From the NCBI RefSeq assembly GCF_013131805.1, contig NZ_JABJRC010000002.1, positions 744,001-808,000 of the forward strand: a stretch of 64,000 bases of DNA, written 5' to 3'. A program made the position numbers and the translations under genes. The DNA comes from Kribbella sandramycini. GTDB lineage: Bacteria > Actinomycetota > Actinomycetes > Propionibacteriales > Kribbellaceae. The number at the start of each line of letters is the position of its first letter. The stretch's first letter is position 1. The notes beneath the pieces were generated by a model. It saw only the letters and a list, made by a program, of their open reading frames with translations. It had not been told where the DNA came from and did no database searches. This document shows positions 27,280 to 37,225 of the stretch, in pieces.

Positions 27280-28089
27280 TTATCCGTCGTAGGTGGCGAC
27301 GACCGGCGCGTGGTCGCTCCAGCGCTCGGCGTACGTCGGCGCCCGGTGGATCACGCAGCTCGTCGCGAGCCCGGCCAGCTCGGGGGAGGCGATCTGGTAG
27401 TCGATGCGCCAGCCGGCGTCGTTGTCGAAGGCCTTGCCGCGCCAGGACCACCAGGAATACGGGCCCGGCCCGTCGCCGCCGAAGTGGCGGCCGAGGTCGA
27501 CCCAGCCGGCCTCGAACAAACGATCCATCCAGGCCCGCTCCTCGGGCAGGAAGCCGCTCTTCTTGCGATTCGCCTTCCAGGCCTTGAGGTCCTCTTCGCG
27601 ATGGGCGATGTTCAGATCGCCGCACATCAGGACATGGCGGCCGTCGGCGCGCAGGGCGGTCAGCCGTGCGGTGATCGCATCGAGGAAGGCGTACTTCTCC
27701 TCCTGCCGCGGTGGCGTCTCGAACTCACCGGTGTAGACGTAGGTGCTGACCGCGGTCAGCAGCGAGCCGTCGTCCAGGACGACGTCCGCCTCGACCCAGC
27801 GCCCGGTGTCGACGAACCGCTCGGGGCCGACGTCGATCCGGATGTCCTTGATCGGACGCCGGCTCGCGACCGCGACCCCGGCGCGGCCCTTGTGACCGTC
27901 GATCGCGGGCTCGGCATGCGCGAGATGCCAGTCGGCGCCGAGGTGCTCGCGCAGTACGTCGTCGCTCGCGCGGACCTCTTGCATCAGCAGCAGATCCGGA
28001 TCGGTCTGCTCCAGCCACGGCGCCATCCCGCGGCGATAGGCGGCTCTGATTCCGTTCACATTCACCGTGGCGACCGTCAGCACCGGCAT
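27280..28089 (-). CDS. xth: exodeoxyribonuclease III / AP endonuclease
   Basis: A 269-residue exonuclease III family enzyme for base-excision repair. The conserved segments TVNVNGIRAA, LLLMQEVRA (metal-binding Glu38), GRAGVAV, MCGDLNIAH, DNDAGWRIDYQIAS and the terminal catalytic SDHAPV are present. The length matches XthA/ExoA. It lies 3 bp downstream of the TetR gene on the same strand and may be co-transcribed with it. Confidence 0.94.
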   Translation of the reverse strand: MPVLTVATVNVNGIRAAYRRGMAPWLEQTDPDLLLMQEVRASDDVLREHLGADWHLAHAEPAIDGHKGRAGVAVASRRPIKDIRIDVGPERFVDTGRWVEADVVLDDGSLLTAVSTYVYTGEFETPPRQEEKYAFLDAITARLTALRADGRHVLMCGDLNIAHREEDLKAWKANRKKSGFLPEERAWMDRLFEAGWVDLGRHFGGDGPGPYSWWSWRGKAFDNDAGWRIDYQIASPELAGLATSCVIHRAPTYAERWSDHAPVVATYDG

Positions 28090-28092
28090 ACC

Positions 28093-28683
28093 TTAACGCT
28101 GTGTGGTCGAGACGATCGCATCGAGGGATCGGGCGCAGAGGTGTTCGAGGTCGGCGGGGGAGATGGTCGGCTCCTCGATCCAGGTGAGCAGGGTCTGCTC
28201 GACGTACCCCTGCCAGCCGTGCAGCGCGAGCTCGACGACCGGCGTGATCTCCAGGCCGCGCTCGCGGACCGCGCCGATCACCCAGGTGCTGAAGACGCCG
28301 CGGATCTCTTTGTGCAGTTTGCGGACCTCGGGGTCGCCGGCCGCGGACATCAGCAGCGTGGCGCGGTAGAGCTGCGGCGCTTCGAGGACGGCGCGGACGA
28401 ACGCGCGGATGCCGGCCTGGAGCTGCTCGGCGGGCGGCAGCGACTGGTCGGGCGCGGTGCGGAGCAGGATCTCGGCGGCGGCCTCCTCGATGACGGCGTA
28501 CTGGAACTTCTTCTTCGAGCCGAAGTAGTGGAACAGCAGCGCGGGGGAGACCTTGGCCTCGGCGGCGACCAGCTCGACGGTCAGCTCCCGGTGCGGGTCG
28601 GCGAGCAGGACCCGGCGGGCGGCCTCGAGGATCTGGGCGCGCCGTTCGCCGGGGCGCAGCCGGGCGGACGAGGTCTGGGTCAT
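28093..28683 (-). CDS. TetR/AcrR family regulator
   Basis: A 196-residue TetR regulator. The N-terminal HTH (about 14-60; ILEAARRVLL, VELVAAEAKVSPALLFHYFG) is clear; the C-terminal helical ligand domain is unassigned. It is divergent from an SDR/enoyl-reductase-like/hydrolase operon with two tandem palindromic operators between them, so it most likely represses both directions. A lipid or acyl-CoA-like ligand would fit the operon content, but this is inference. Confidence 0.92.
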   Translation of the reverse strand: MTQTSSARLRPGERRAQILEAARRVLLADPHRELTVELVAAEAKVSPALLFHYFGSKKKFQYAVIEEAAAEILLRTAPDQSLPPAEQLQAGIRAFVRAVLEAPQLYRATLLMSAAGDPEVRKLHKEIRGVFSTWVIGAVRERGLEITPVVELALHGWQGYVEQTLLTWIEEPTISPADLEHLCARSLDAIVSTTQR

Positions 28684-28693
28684 ACGACCAGTC

Positions 28694-28742
28694 TATTGAG
28701 TATTCGCTCAATAAGCACTTACTGTTGAGTACCCACTCAACA
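28694..28742. promoter_or_regulatory. two tandem TetR operators
   Basis: TATTGAG-N6-CTCAATA (28694-28713) and TGTTGAGT-N4-ACTCAACA (28723-28742) are near-identical 20-bp palindromes with centres 29 bp apart, filling the 70-bp divergent spacer. The second abuts the AAGGAGG ribosome site of the SDR gene, so binding would block rightward transcription. Binding by the adjacent TetR protein is inferred. Confidence 0.8.
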
Positions 28743-28753
28743 AGGAGGTCCAG

Positions 28754-29647
28754 ATGCGCCCGCTGCCCGGACAGGTTGTGCTCATCACCGGAGCGTCACG
28801 TGGGATCGGGGCCGCGGTGGCCCGCAAGCTCGCGAAGGACGGCGCCAAACTCGCGCTGATCGGGCTGGAGCCGGACGAGCTGAAGCAGGTCGCCGAGGAC
28901 TGCGGGCCGGACGCCGGCTGGTGGGAGGCCGACGTCACCGACACCGAGTCGCTGCGGACGGCGGTCGAGTCGGTGGCCGCGCGGTACGGGCGGATCGACG
29001 TGGTGATGGCGAACGCGGGGATCGCGGCCCCGGGCTTCACCCGGAGTATGGACCCGGCGCAGTGGGAGCGGGTGCTCGACGTCGACCTGTACGGCGTCTG
29101 GCGCACTGTCCACCTGACGCTGCCGTATCTGCTCGAGAGCAAGGGCTACCTGTTGCTGGTGTCTTCGCTGGCGGCCGTGGTGCACATTCCGGGGCTGGCG
29201 TCGTACAACGTCGCCAAGGCCGGTGTGGAGGCGATGGGCGACACGCTGCGGCCCGAGCTGAAGCACCTCGGCGTTCGGGTCGGCGTCGCGCACATGACGT
29301 TCGTCGACACCGACATGGTGCGTGGCGTGGACGACCACCCGGTGTTCGGGAAGGTGCGGACGGGGATCCCGCTGGCGAGCAAGGTGTACCCGCTGGAGTT
29401 CGCGGTGGAGAAGTTCACCGACGGCATCAAGCGGCGGAAGCGGACCGTGCACGTGCCGGAGTGGATCGGGCTGCTGAAGGTGTTCCGCTGGGTCATTCCG
29501 CATGTGATCGAGGCCGGCTCGCGGTTCAGCGTGCCGAAGGCGGACCGGGCGGCGCTGGCCGATATCCAGGCTCGCGGCGCGGCGGTCTCGTCGCGTGCGT
29601 CGGGCGCAGGCGGGCTCGCCGACACCGAGAAGGCTTCCGGGCGATGA
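28754..29647 (+). CDS. SDR family oxidoreductase
   Basis: A 297-residue short-chain dehydrogenase/reductase. The NADP-binding TGASRGIGAAVARKL (about 14-28), NAG (about 90), and active-site Ser with YNVAK (Tyr about 154) are present. A C-terminal extension (about 220-297) with KRRKRTVHVPEW is typical of actinobacterial SDRs annotated near lipid metabolism. It has an excellent ribosome site (AAGGAGG). It is the first gene of a three-gene operon controlled by the divergent TetR; its stop overlaps the next start (ATGA). Confidence 0.92.
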   Translation: MRPLPGQVVLITGASRGIGAAVARKLAKDGAKLALIGLEPDELKQVAEDCGPDAGWWEADVTDTESLRTAVESVAARYGRIDVVMANAGIAAPGFTRSMDPAQWERVLDVDLYGVWRTVHLTLPYLLESKGYLLLVSSLAAVVHIPGLASYNVAKAGVEAMGDTLRPELKHLGVRVGVAHMTFVDTDMVRGVDDHPVFGKVRTGIPLASKVYPLEFAVEKFTDGIKRRKRTVHVPEWIGLLKVFRWVIPHVIEAGSRFSVPKADRAALADIQARGAAVSSRASGAGGLADTEKASGR

Positions 29648-30780
29648 GCCGCGCGTACGACGTCGTCCTGCTCGGTGCGAGTGGGTTCACGGGGGCGCTG
29701 ACTGCGGAGTACCTGGAGAAGAACGCACCGTCGTCGCTCAAGTGGGCTGTAGCTGGGCGGAACCGGGCGAAGCTGGAGCCGTTCGGGAAGGACGTCATCC
29801 AGGCCGATGTCACCGATCCGCAGTCGCTGAGAGCGCTCGCTGAGTCGACCAAACTGGTGATCAGTACGGTCGGTCCGTACATCCAGTACGGCGAGCCGTT
29901 GGTCGCGGCGTGCGCGGAGGCCGGGACCGACTACCTCGATCTGACCGGTGAGCCGGAGTTCGTGGATCGGATGTACGTCGGGTACCACGAACGCGCTCTC
30001 CAGACCGGCGCTCGGCTGATTCATGCGTGCGGGTTCGACTCGATTCCGTACGACCTGGGCGTGCAGTACACCGTCGAGCAGTTGCCGCAGCGGGTGCCGA
30101 TTCAGGTGGACGGCTTGCTGCGGGCCGGTGGACGGCCGTCGGGTGGGACGTTCCACACCGCGATCACGGCGTTCTCGCGGCCGAAGCAGAACCTGGACGC
30201 GCACAACGCGCGGAAGCGGGCCGAGGCACGACCGGTCGGGCGCAGCGCGCGGGCGGTGACCGGGCGAATCCATCGGCAGCAGGGGTTCTGGGCGGTGCCG
30301 TTGCCGACCGTCGACCCGCAGATCGTCGGGTACTCGGCGCGGTTGCTGGACAGCTACGGGCCGGACTTCCGGTACTCGCACTACGCCGCGGTCGAACGGC
30401 TGCCGATTGTTGCCGGAGGCATCGGTGGGGTCGTGTTGCTGGCCGCCGCCGCGCAGGTCCCGCCGGCGCGGCGGGCGTTGCTGGGCCGGCTGCAGCCGGG
30501 CGACGGGCCGTCGCCGGAGGTGCGGGCGAAGTCGTGGTTCAAGGTGCGCTTCGTCGGCCGGGGCGGTGGCAAGCAAGTGATCACCGAGGTCGCCGGCGGT
30601 GACCCCGGGTACGACGAGACCGCGAAGATGCTCGGGGAGAGCGCTCTCTGTCTCGCTCTCGACGATCTGCCGCAGACCGCCGGGCAGACCACCACCGCCG
30701 CGGCCATGGGCCCCGCGCTCCGCGAGCGCCTGGTGAAAGCAGGGATGACCTTTGAAACCCTCAGCACAACCGACTACTAG
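29644..30780 (+). CDS. saccharopine-dehydrogenase-like / trans-acting enoyl reductase family protein
   Basis: A 378-residue protein with an N-terminal NAD(P)-binding Rossmann fold (VVLLGASGFTGALTAEYL; AVAGRNRAKLE) as in the saccharopine dehydrogenase NADP-binding family. Overall it resembles mycobacterial trans-acting enoyl reductases (for example the Rv2953 type) used in complex lipid synthesis: CGFDSIPYDLG, a GGTFHTAI segment, and a membrane-prone stretch at about 255-275 (GGIGGVVLLAAAAQ). The reaction here is unproven. The ATG overlaps the SDR stop by 4 bp, and the gene itself overlaps the downstream hydrolase by 29 bp. Confidence 0.85.
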   Translation: MSRAYDVVLLGASGFTGALTAEYLEKNAPSSLKWAVAGRNRAKLEPFGKDVIQADVTDPQSLRALAESTKLVISTVGPYIQYGEPLVAACAEAGTDYLDLTGEPEFVDRMYVGYHERALQTGARLIHACGFDSIPYDLGVQYTVEQLPQRVPIQVDGLLRAGGRPSGGTFHTAITAFSRPKQNLDAHNARKRAEARPVGRSARAVTGRIHRQQGFWAVPLPTVDPQIVGYSARLLDSYGPDFRYSHYAAVERLPIVAGGIGGVVLLAAAAQVPPARRALLGRLQPGDGPSPEVRAKSWFKVRFVGRGGGKQVITEVAGGDPGYDETAKMLGESALCLALDDLPQTAGQTTTAAAMGPALRERLVKAGMTFETLSTTDY

Positions 30781-31621
30781 CCAAGACGGCACCCGAATCA
30801 CCCTCTACGACTACTCACCCGAGTCCGAACGCCCAGTGCTCGTTTGTGTGCATGGGTATCCGGACAACGCGGGGTTGTGGGAGGCGGTGGCGGGGGAGCT
30901 GGCTGGGGAGTTTCGGGTGGTTGCGTACGACGTGCGGGGGGCTGGGGCTTCGGGGGAGCCGCGGGAGAAGGCGGCGTACCACTTGGATCGGTTGGAGGAG
31001 GACTTCGTCGCGGTGCTGGATGCCGTGTCGCCTGATCAGCCTGTGCATGTGTTGGCGCATGACTGGGGATCTATTCAGGCTTGGCATTTCGTGACGAGTG
31101 AGCGGTTGCGGGGGCGGGTGGCGTCGTTCGTGTCGATCTCGGGGCCTTCGCTGGATCACGCGGGCTACTTCTTCCGGACGCGGCGACCGCTCGGTCAGGC
31201 TCTAAGGCAATTGCTGCACTCCTGGTACATCTTCTACTTCCACCTCCCATGGATTCCGGAGCACGGTTGGCGGAGCGGCTGGGCGCATCGGGTGTTCAGC
31301 CGGCTCGAGCGGGCCGGCGAAGAACGGGCCCCGGAAACGGGAGAGCGCTCCCTGGGCGACTACGTGAACGGGCTCAACCTCTACCGGGCCAACGTCCTGC
31401 GGCGACTGCTGCGGCCCGAGGCACGGCGTACGGACGTGCCGGTACTCGCGGTCTCGCCGGAGGGCGACGCGTTCGTCACGACGCCGCTGCAGACCGACGT
31501 CGCGCGCTGGGCCCCGAACCTGACGACCCGTGTGGTCAGGGGCGGCCACTGGATGCCCCGGAATGATCCCGGACTTGTCGCGCGGTTGGTGCGGGAGCAC
31601 ACCCATGAGGTGGCACGCTGA
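30752..31621 (+). CDS. alpha/beta hydrolase, epoxide-hydrolase/dehalogenase-like
   Basis: A 289-residue alpha/beta hydrolase. VCVHGYPDNAGLWE is the HG oxyanion motif, VLAHDWGS carries a nucleophilic Asp as in epoxide hydrolases and haloalkane dehalogenases, and GGHWMPRNDP carries the His. The TTG at 30752 overlaps the upstream gene; any later start would delete the first strand. It is the third gene of the TetR-controlled operon, which suggests hydrolysis of a product made by the SDR and enoyl-reductase-like proteins. The 5' part is notably G-rich. Confidence 0.85.
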   Translation: MKPSAQPTTSQDGTRITLYDYSPESERPVLVCVHGYPDNAGLWEAVAGELAGEFRVVAYDVRGAGASGEPREKAAYHLDRLEEDFVAVLDAVSPDQPVHVLAHDWGSIQAWHFVTSERLRGRVASFVSISGPSLDHAGYFFRTRRPLGQALRQLLHSWYIFYFHLPWIPEHGWRSGWAHRVFSRLERAGEERAPETGERSLGDYVNGLNLYRANVLRRLLRPEARRTDVPVLAVSPEGDAFVTTPLQTDVARWAPNLTTRVVRGGHWMPRNDPGLVARLVREHTHEVAR

Positions 31622-31625
31622 GGGT

Positions 31626-32018
31626 ATGAGGACGCTTCTCAACCTGATCTGGCTGGTGCTCGCCGGCTTCTGGCTGGCCGTCGGTTACGCCGTCGCCGGC
31701 ATCATCTGCTGCGTGCTGATCGTGACGATCCCGTTCGGCATCGCGTCGTTCCGGATCGCGGGCTACTGCCTGTGGCCCTTCGGCCGGACGATCGTCGACA
31801 AGCGCACCGCCGGGGCCGGCGCCGTCCTGGGCAACATCATCTGGGTGATCTTCGCCGGCTGGTGGCTGGCCCTCGGCCACCTCGTCACCGGTATCGCCCT
31901 CTGCCTCTCGATCATCGGCATCCCGCTCGGCGTCGCCAACTTCAAACTCATCCCGATCTCTCTCCTGCCCCTCGGCAAAGACATCGTCCCCACCGACCAG
32001 CCCTTCGCCGCTCGGTGA
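31626..32018 (+). CDS. yccF: YccF domain inner-membrane protein
   Basis: A 130-residue membrane protein with two copies of the YccF repeat, each of paired hydrophobic helices: LNLIWLVLAGFWLAVGYAVAG...IPFGIASFRIAGYCLWPFGR and a second LGNIIWVIFAGWWLALGHLVTG...IPLGVANFKLI. The function of the family is unknown. The start ATG lies 4 bp after the hydrolase stop, and the stop overlaps the next GTG (GTGA), so it belongs to the same transcription unit. Confidence 0.9.
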   Translation: MRTLLNLIWLVLAGFWLAVGYAVAGIICCVLIVTIPFGIASFRIAGYCLWPFGRTIVDKRTAGAGAVLGNIIWVIFAGWWLALGHLVTGIALCLSIIGIPLGVANFKLIPISLLPLGKDIVPTDQPFAAR

Positions 32019-32741
32019 GGTCGCTGACCGTCCTCGGCTCCTGCGGCGCCTGGCCGGAGCCCGACCGCGCCTGCGCCGGCTTCCTGATCGAGTACGACGG
32101 CTATCGCGTCGTTCTCGATCTCGGGTATGCCGCAACTGCTGAAGCACCGGCCACGCGGCGACGTCGACGCGGTCGTGGTCACCCATCAGCACCCCGACCA
32201 CTGTGTCGACGTCAGCGCGCTCGCCCGCGTCCGGTACTACGAGGCGCGCGACGAGCCGCCGATCGAGCTGCACTGCCCACCCGGCGCCCTCGATGTCCTC
32301 CGGGCGCTCGAGCCGAAACCGGACCCGGCGACGGTCTTCGCCGTCCATTCCCTTGCGGAGACGCGTCAGCTGGGCCCGTTCACCGTCGAGACCGTGAGCC
32401 TGCCGCACTTCGTGACCGACCTCGGCATCCGCCTCACCGCGCCCGGCATCTCCATCGCGTACACCGGCGACAGCGGCCCAGCTCCCGAGCTGCATCGCAA
32501 ACTCGCCGAGGGCACCGACCTGTTCATCGCCGATGCCACCCTCCAGGGCCCATCGCCTCAGACCACTCCGCGCTACGTCATGACGGCGACCGAAGCCGCC
32601 CGCGCGGCTGACGGCGCCCACCGACTCCTGCTCACCCACTTCTGGCCGGGCTCCGACCGTGCGATCTCGGTCGCCGAAGCCGCGGCCGCATTCGGCGGCG
32701 AGGTGATCGCCGCCGAGGAAGGCCTCGTCATCCCGCTCTGA
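32015..32741 (+). pseudogene. MBL-fold metallo-hydrolase with an N-terminal frameshift
   Basis: A metallo-beta-lactamase-fold hydrolase of about 241 residues if repaired. From GTG 32015 one frame encodes SLTVLGSCGAWPEPDRACAG and then GYRVVLDLGY, the usual first beta strands. After DLGY near 32126 the frame must shift by one base for the protein to continue as MPQLLKHRPRGDVDAVVVTH with the zinc motif HQHPDH, then SLPHF, YTGDSG and LLLTHFW. A short 204-residue product from ATG 32127 keeps the zinc ligands but lacks the first strands. It is either a real frameshift or a sequencing error (one extra or two missing bases). Confidence 0.72.
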
Positions 32742-32753
32742 CGCACCGCAGAT

Positions 32754-33272
32754 TCAGCTCGTGTGGGCCTTCTTGACGAGTTTGCGGACGTTTTCGACGC
32801 TGCCGCAGCCGGAGTCGATCAGGCGGGTGCGCTCGGCGGCGAAGGCGTCGCCGAGGGTGTGGCGGGTTTCGTCGGAGACGTCGGTGCGGGCCGGGTTGAG
32901 GACGTCGCGCTCCTCCTCGTCGAGGTGGTGGGTGAGCGCCTCGGACAGCTCGTGCAACTTCTTGCTGAAGTCGTCGCTGTTGGTGTCGCCGACCTCCATC
33001 AGGTCGAGCAGCGCCTCGTTGCCCTCGTCGTGCTCGTGTTCGGAGTGTTCGACTTCGTCGGCGTCGATCGCGTCTTTGCGGCGCAGCGCCGGGTAGACCT
33101 TCGACTCCTCGGCCTCGGCGTGCGCGATCAGCACGGTGGCCAGATCGGCGAGGACGGCGGCGCGGTCGCTCTGGACGTCGCGCAGCTCGCGCAGCGCCTC
33201 CTCGAACCACCGGTGGTCGGCAAGGATGATCTCGACCACGTCGCCGCGGGCCGCGGGCAGGATCTTCGGCAT
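32754..33272 (-). CDS. hemerythrin HHE domain protein
   Basis: A 172-residue hemerythrin-like protein with a four-helix bundle. Ligand-type residues occur in ADHRWFEEAL, LIAHAEAEESKVYPAL, SEHEHDEGNEAL and LTHHLDEEERDVL (H-x3-E patterns). Such proteins bind a di-iron centre and may sense or handle oxygen, nitric oxide or iron; no more specific role can be given. ATG 33272 follows AGGAGG; longer in-frame sequence crosses the divergent DDAH promoter. Confidence 0.9.
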   Translation of the reverse strand: MPKILPAARGDVVEIILADHRWFEEALRELRDVQSDRAAVLADLATVLIAHAEAEESKVYPALRRKDAIDADEVEHSEHEHDEGNEALLDLMEVGDTNSDDFSKKLHELSEALTHHLDEEERDVLNPARTDVSDETRHTLGDAFAAERTRLIDSGCGSVENVRKLVKKAHTS

Positions 33273-33324
33273 CAGGTTCCTCCTGTCTTGGATGAGCGCC
33301 CGGTACCCCGGATAACCTGCGGTC

Positions 33325-34086
33325 ATGCCGTCAGCCCTGGTCCGCCGTCCCAGCCCGCGCCTGGCCGAAGGCTTGGTGACCCATATCGAGCGCACCCCGG
33401 TCGACCTCGACCTCGCCGTCCGCCAGTGGCAGGCGTACGTCGACGTCCTCGAACAGCACGGCTGGACGCCGGTCGAGGTCCCGCCCGCCGACGACTGCCC
33501 GGACGGCGTCTTCATCGAGGACGCCTTGGTCGTGTACGGCGATCTCGCGGTGATCGTCCGCGCAGGCGCGGAGTCCCGGCGTCCCGAGGCGGCCGCCGCC
33601 GAGGAGACAGCGCGTGCCCAGGGCTACCGGATCACCCACATCACCGCTCCCGGCACGCTCGACGGCGGCGACGTCCTCAAGGTCGGCACGACGGTGTACG
33701 TCGGTCTCGGCGGGCGGACCAACGAGGAGGGCATCCGCCAGTTCCGCGCCGCGCTCGAGCCGCTGGGCGCCGACGTACGAGCGGTGCCCGTGCGGAAGGT
33801 GCTGCACCTGAAATCGGCGGTGACCGCGCTGCCCGACGGGACCGTGATCGGGTACGAGCCGCTCGTCGACGACCCGGCGGCCTTCGACAAGTTCCGCGCG
33901 GTGCCCGAGGAGGGTGGCTCACATGTCGTCCTGCTCGGCGACGACCGGCTCCTGATGGCCGCGTCGGCGCCGCAGTCCGCCGAGCTCTTTCGGCAGCTCG
34001 GCTACACGCCGGTCGTGGTCGACATCAGCGAGTTCGAGAAGCTCGAAGGGTGTGTCACGTGTCTGTCGGTGCGGCTTCGTCGTTGA
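33325..34086 (+). CDS. ddaH: dimethylarginine dimethylaminohydrolase
   Basis: A 253-residue pentein-fold enzyme, best matched to DDAH, which converts N-omega-methylated arginines to citrulline. Visible family features are CPDGVFIEDALVVYGD, LDGGDVLKVG, catalytic His in KVLHLKSAVTAL, and catalytic Cys near the C-terminus in EGCVTCLSVRLR. Confusion with arginine deiminase is unlikely given the length. It is divergent from the hemerythrin gene (52-bp spacer). The 3' end overlaps the convergent TPR gene by 32 bp. Confidence 0.9.
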   Translation: MPSALVRRPSPRLAEGLVTHIERTPVDLDLAVRQWQAYVDVLEQHGWTPVEVPPADDCPDGVFIEDALVVYGDLAVIVRAGAESRRPEAAAAEETARAQGYRITHITAPGTLDGGDVLKVGTTVYVGLGGRTNEEGIRQFRAALEPLGADVRAVPVRKVLHLKSAVTALPDGTVIGYEPLVDDPAAFDKFRAVPEEGGSHVVLLGDDRLLMAASAPQSAELFRQLGYTPVVVDISEFEKLEGCVTCLSVRLRR

Positions 34087-34979
34087 GCAACCGCCGCGCC
34101 GACTCGATGGCCGGCAGATCGCGTTTCTTCCCGCGAGCAGCGCCGACCTGGCAGGTATCGCGCAGCGCCGCCCGATAGACCGCTGTGTCGGGGTGATCGG
34201 CGCCCAGCGCATCCTCGGCGTCGACCAGCGCGGCACTGAGCGCCTCGATGGCTTCAGCGATCCGTCCACCGGCCAGCAGCGCCCGCCCGAGCGCGGCCTG
34301 ATCACGCAGCAGTTGCGGGTCGCGCGCAGGCAGCTCAGCACGATCGACGGCCACGATGTCCGCCAGCAGGCTCGCCTCCGAGCGCGGGCCGCCGACCATC
34401 AGCCGCGCCCCCGTCGCGCCCTCGTTCGCCGCGCGGGTCAGCTCGTGGTTCGCGCCGAACACCCGCACCAGCTGCGGCGTCACCAACTCGAACCAGGCGA
34501 TCGCGCGCCCGTAGTTCCCGGTCGCGAGCAGCCCCTGCGCCACCCGCAGCCGGATCTGCAGCGTCGCCGGGTCGTCGGCCGGCAGCTCCGTCTCCCGGCG
34601 CTCGAGCGCGGCCTGGTAGAACGGCAGCGCCTGCCCGGGTTCCTTCGCCTCCCAGTACGACTCAGCCTGCCGGTACGACGGATCCGCGGCGAGGCCCGGG
34701 TCAGCGGCCGACACCGGCTCGCGCGACTCGGTCGGCCGATCGATCACCTTCCGCGCGACGTACGTCCGCCCGCCGGTCGGGATGATCCGGAACTGACCAG
34801 ATCGCGCGAGCGGGACCCACAGCAGCGTTCTGTACAGCGTGCGCACCGAGGACCCGCAGTCCTCGCAGATATCGCGATGGCCGTAGAACCGACCTCCGAA
34901 CCCGCCCCCGCCGGTAACCCGCCACGCAACCGAGGACGCCGTACAACTACCGCAGAACGGGTAGACCCCCCGCCGTTCC

Positions 34980-34987
<8 letters not shown>
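34055..34987 (-). CDS. TPR-repeat protein with N-terminal zinc-ribbon-like Cys pairs
   Basis: A 310-residue protein. The N-terminus (about 1-60) has FCGSC and ICEDCGSS, two CxxC pairs that could bind zinc. The rest (about 85-290) is TPR-like helical repeats (YWEAKEPGQALPFYQAALER, GLLATGNYGRAIAWFELV, ALLAGGRIAEAIEALSAAL). Its function is unknown; scaffold or regulatory roles are typical of TPR proteins. ATG 34987 overlaps the end of dinB by 8 bp, and an ATG 9 bp further up is also possible, so it is co-transcribed with dinB. Confidence 0.7.
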
Positions 34988-36344
<1,357 letters not shown>

Positions 36345-36388
36345 AGTCTCCCCGCCGCCACCGACAATTCCCGTGATTGGATCGCCCC

Positions 36389-37144
36389 ATGGCGACCTTC
36401 CCGCCCGAGTGGGACGACGGCACCGACCCGGCGTCCGCGCCGCATCAGGTCCATTGGTACGACGAGCGCACCGCGATCATCCGCCAAGCGCTGCGGACCA
36501 ATTTCGAAGGCCCGTTCCTCTACTTGCTGCTCGGCGCCGAGCGGGCGCTGCTCCTCGACACCGGCACCGGCCACGTCCCGCTCCGGCCGCTCGTCGAGAG
36601 CCTGCTGACCGGTCAGGAGCTGATCGTCGCGCACACCCACGCACACCGCGACCACGTCGGCGGCGACGCGGAGTTCGACCAGGTCGTCGGCCATTCGGCG
36701 GCCGAGGTGGCGGCGTACTTCGGGATCAGTGCCTGGCCGGACGCCGTCGGCGCGGTCGAACTGGGGGACCGGCGCCTCGAGGTGATTGCGATTCCCGGTC
36801 ATCAGGGCGCCGATATCGCGGTGTACGACGCGACGTCCCGGCTGCTGTTCACCGGGGACTCGCTGTATCCGGGCCGGCTCTACGTGGCCGACTGGGCGGC
36901 GTTTCGCGCGAGCGTGTCGCGGCTGGAACGGTTCGTTGCCGCGGGCAAGCCGGTCGACTGGATCCTCGGCGCGCATATCGAGCTGACCGACCGGCCGGGA
37001 GTCGACTACGCGATGGGGGCGGCGCGGCACGAAGGCGAACACGTTCTGCAACTGGCGCCCGGCGTACTGGCCGAACTTGCCGCGGTGCTCGGTCCGGAAC
37101 CGGAGCGGATCGTGCGGGACGAGTTCATCGTTTACCCGGTCTGA
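36389..37144 (+). CDS. MBL-fold metallo-hydrolase
   Basis: A 251-residue metallo-beta-lactamase-fold hydrolase with the complete zinc motif THAHRDHVGG (HxHxDH, about 88-93), the His in IPGHQGADIAVYD, LLFTGDSLYPG (bridging Asp) and the His in LGAHIELT. It resembles glyoxalase II-like or general MBL hydrolases; the substrate is unknown. ATG 36389 is preferred over an in-frame TTG four codons upstream. It is divergent from dinB with a very short spacer. Confidence 0.88.
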   Translation: MATFPPEWDDGTDPASAPHQVHWYDERTAIIRQALRTNFEGPFLYLLLGAERALLLDTGTGHVPLRPLVESLLTGQELIVAHTHAHRDHVGGDAEFDQVVGHSAAEVAAYFGISAWPDAVGAVELGDRRLEVIAIPGHQGADIAVYDATSRLLFTGDSLYPGRLYVADWAAFRASVSRLERFVAAGKPVDWILGAHIELTDRPGVDYAMGAARHEGEHVLQLAPGVLAELAAVLGPEPERIVRDEFIVYPV

Positions 37145-37225
37145 GGTCCACCACGCGAGTAGGACCGCCATCAACGGGCACCTTCAGGCACACTGAGGCG
37201 ATAAGCCAGGGCAGGGGAGGCGCAG

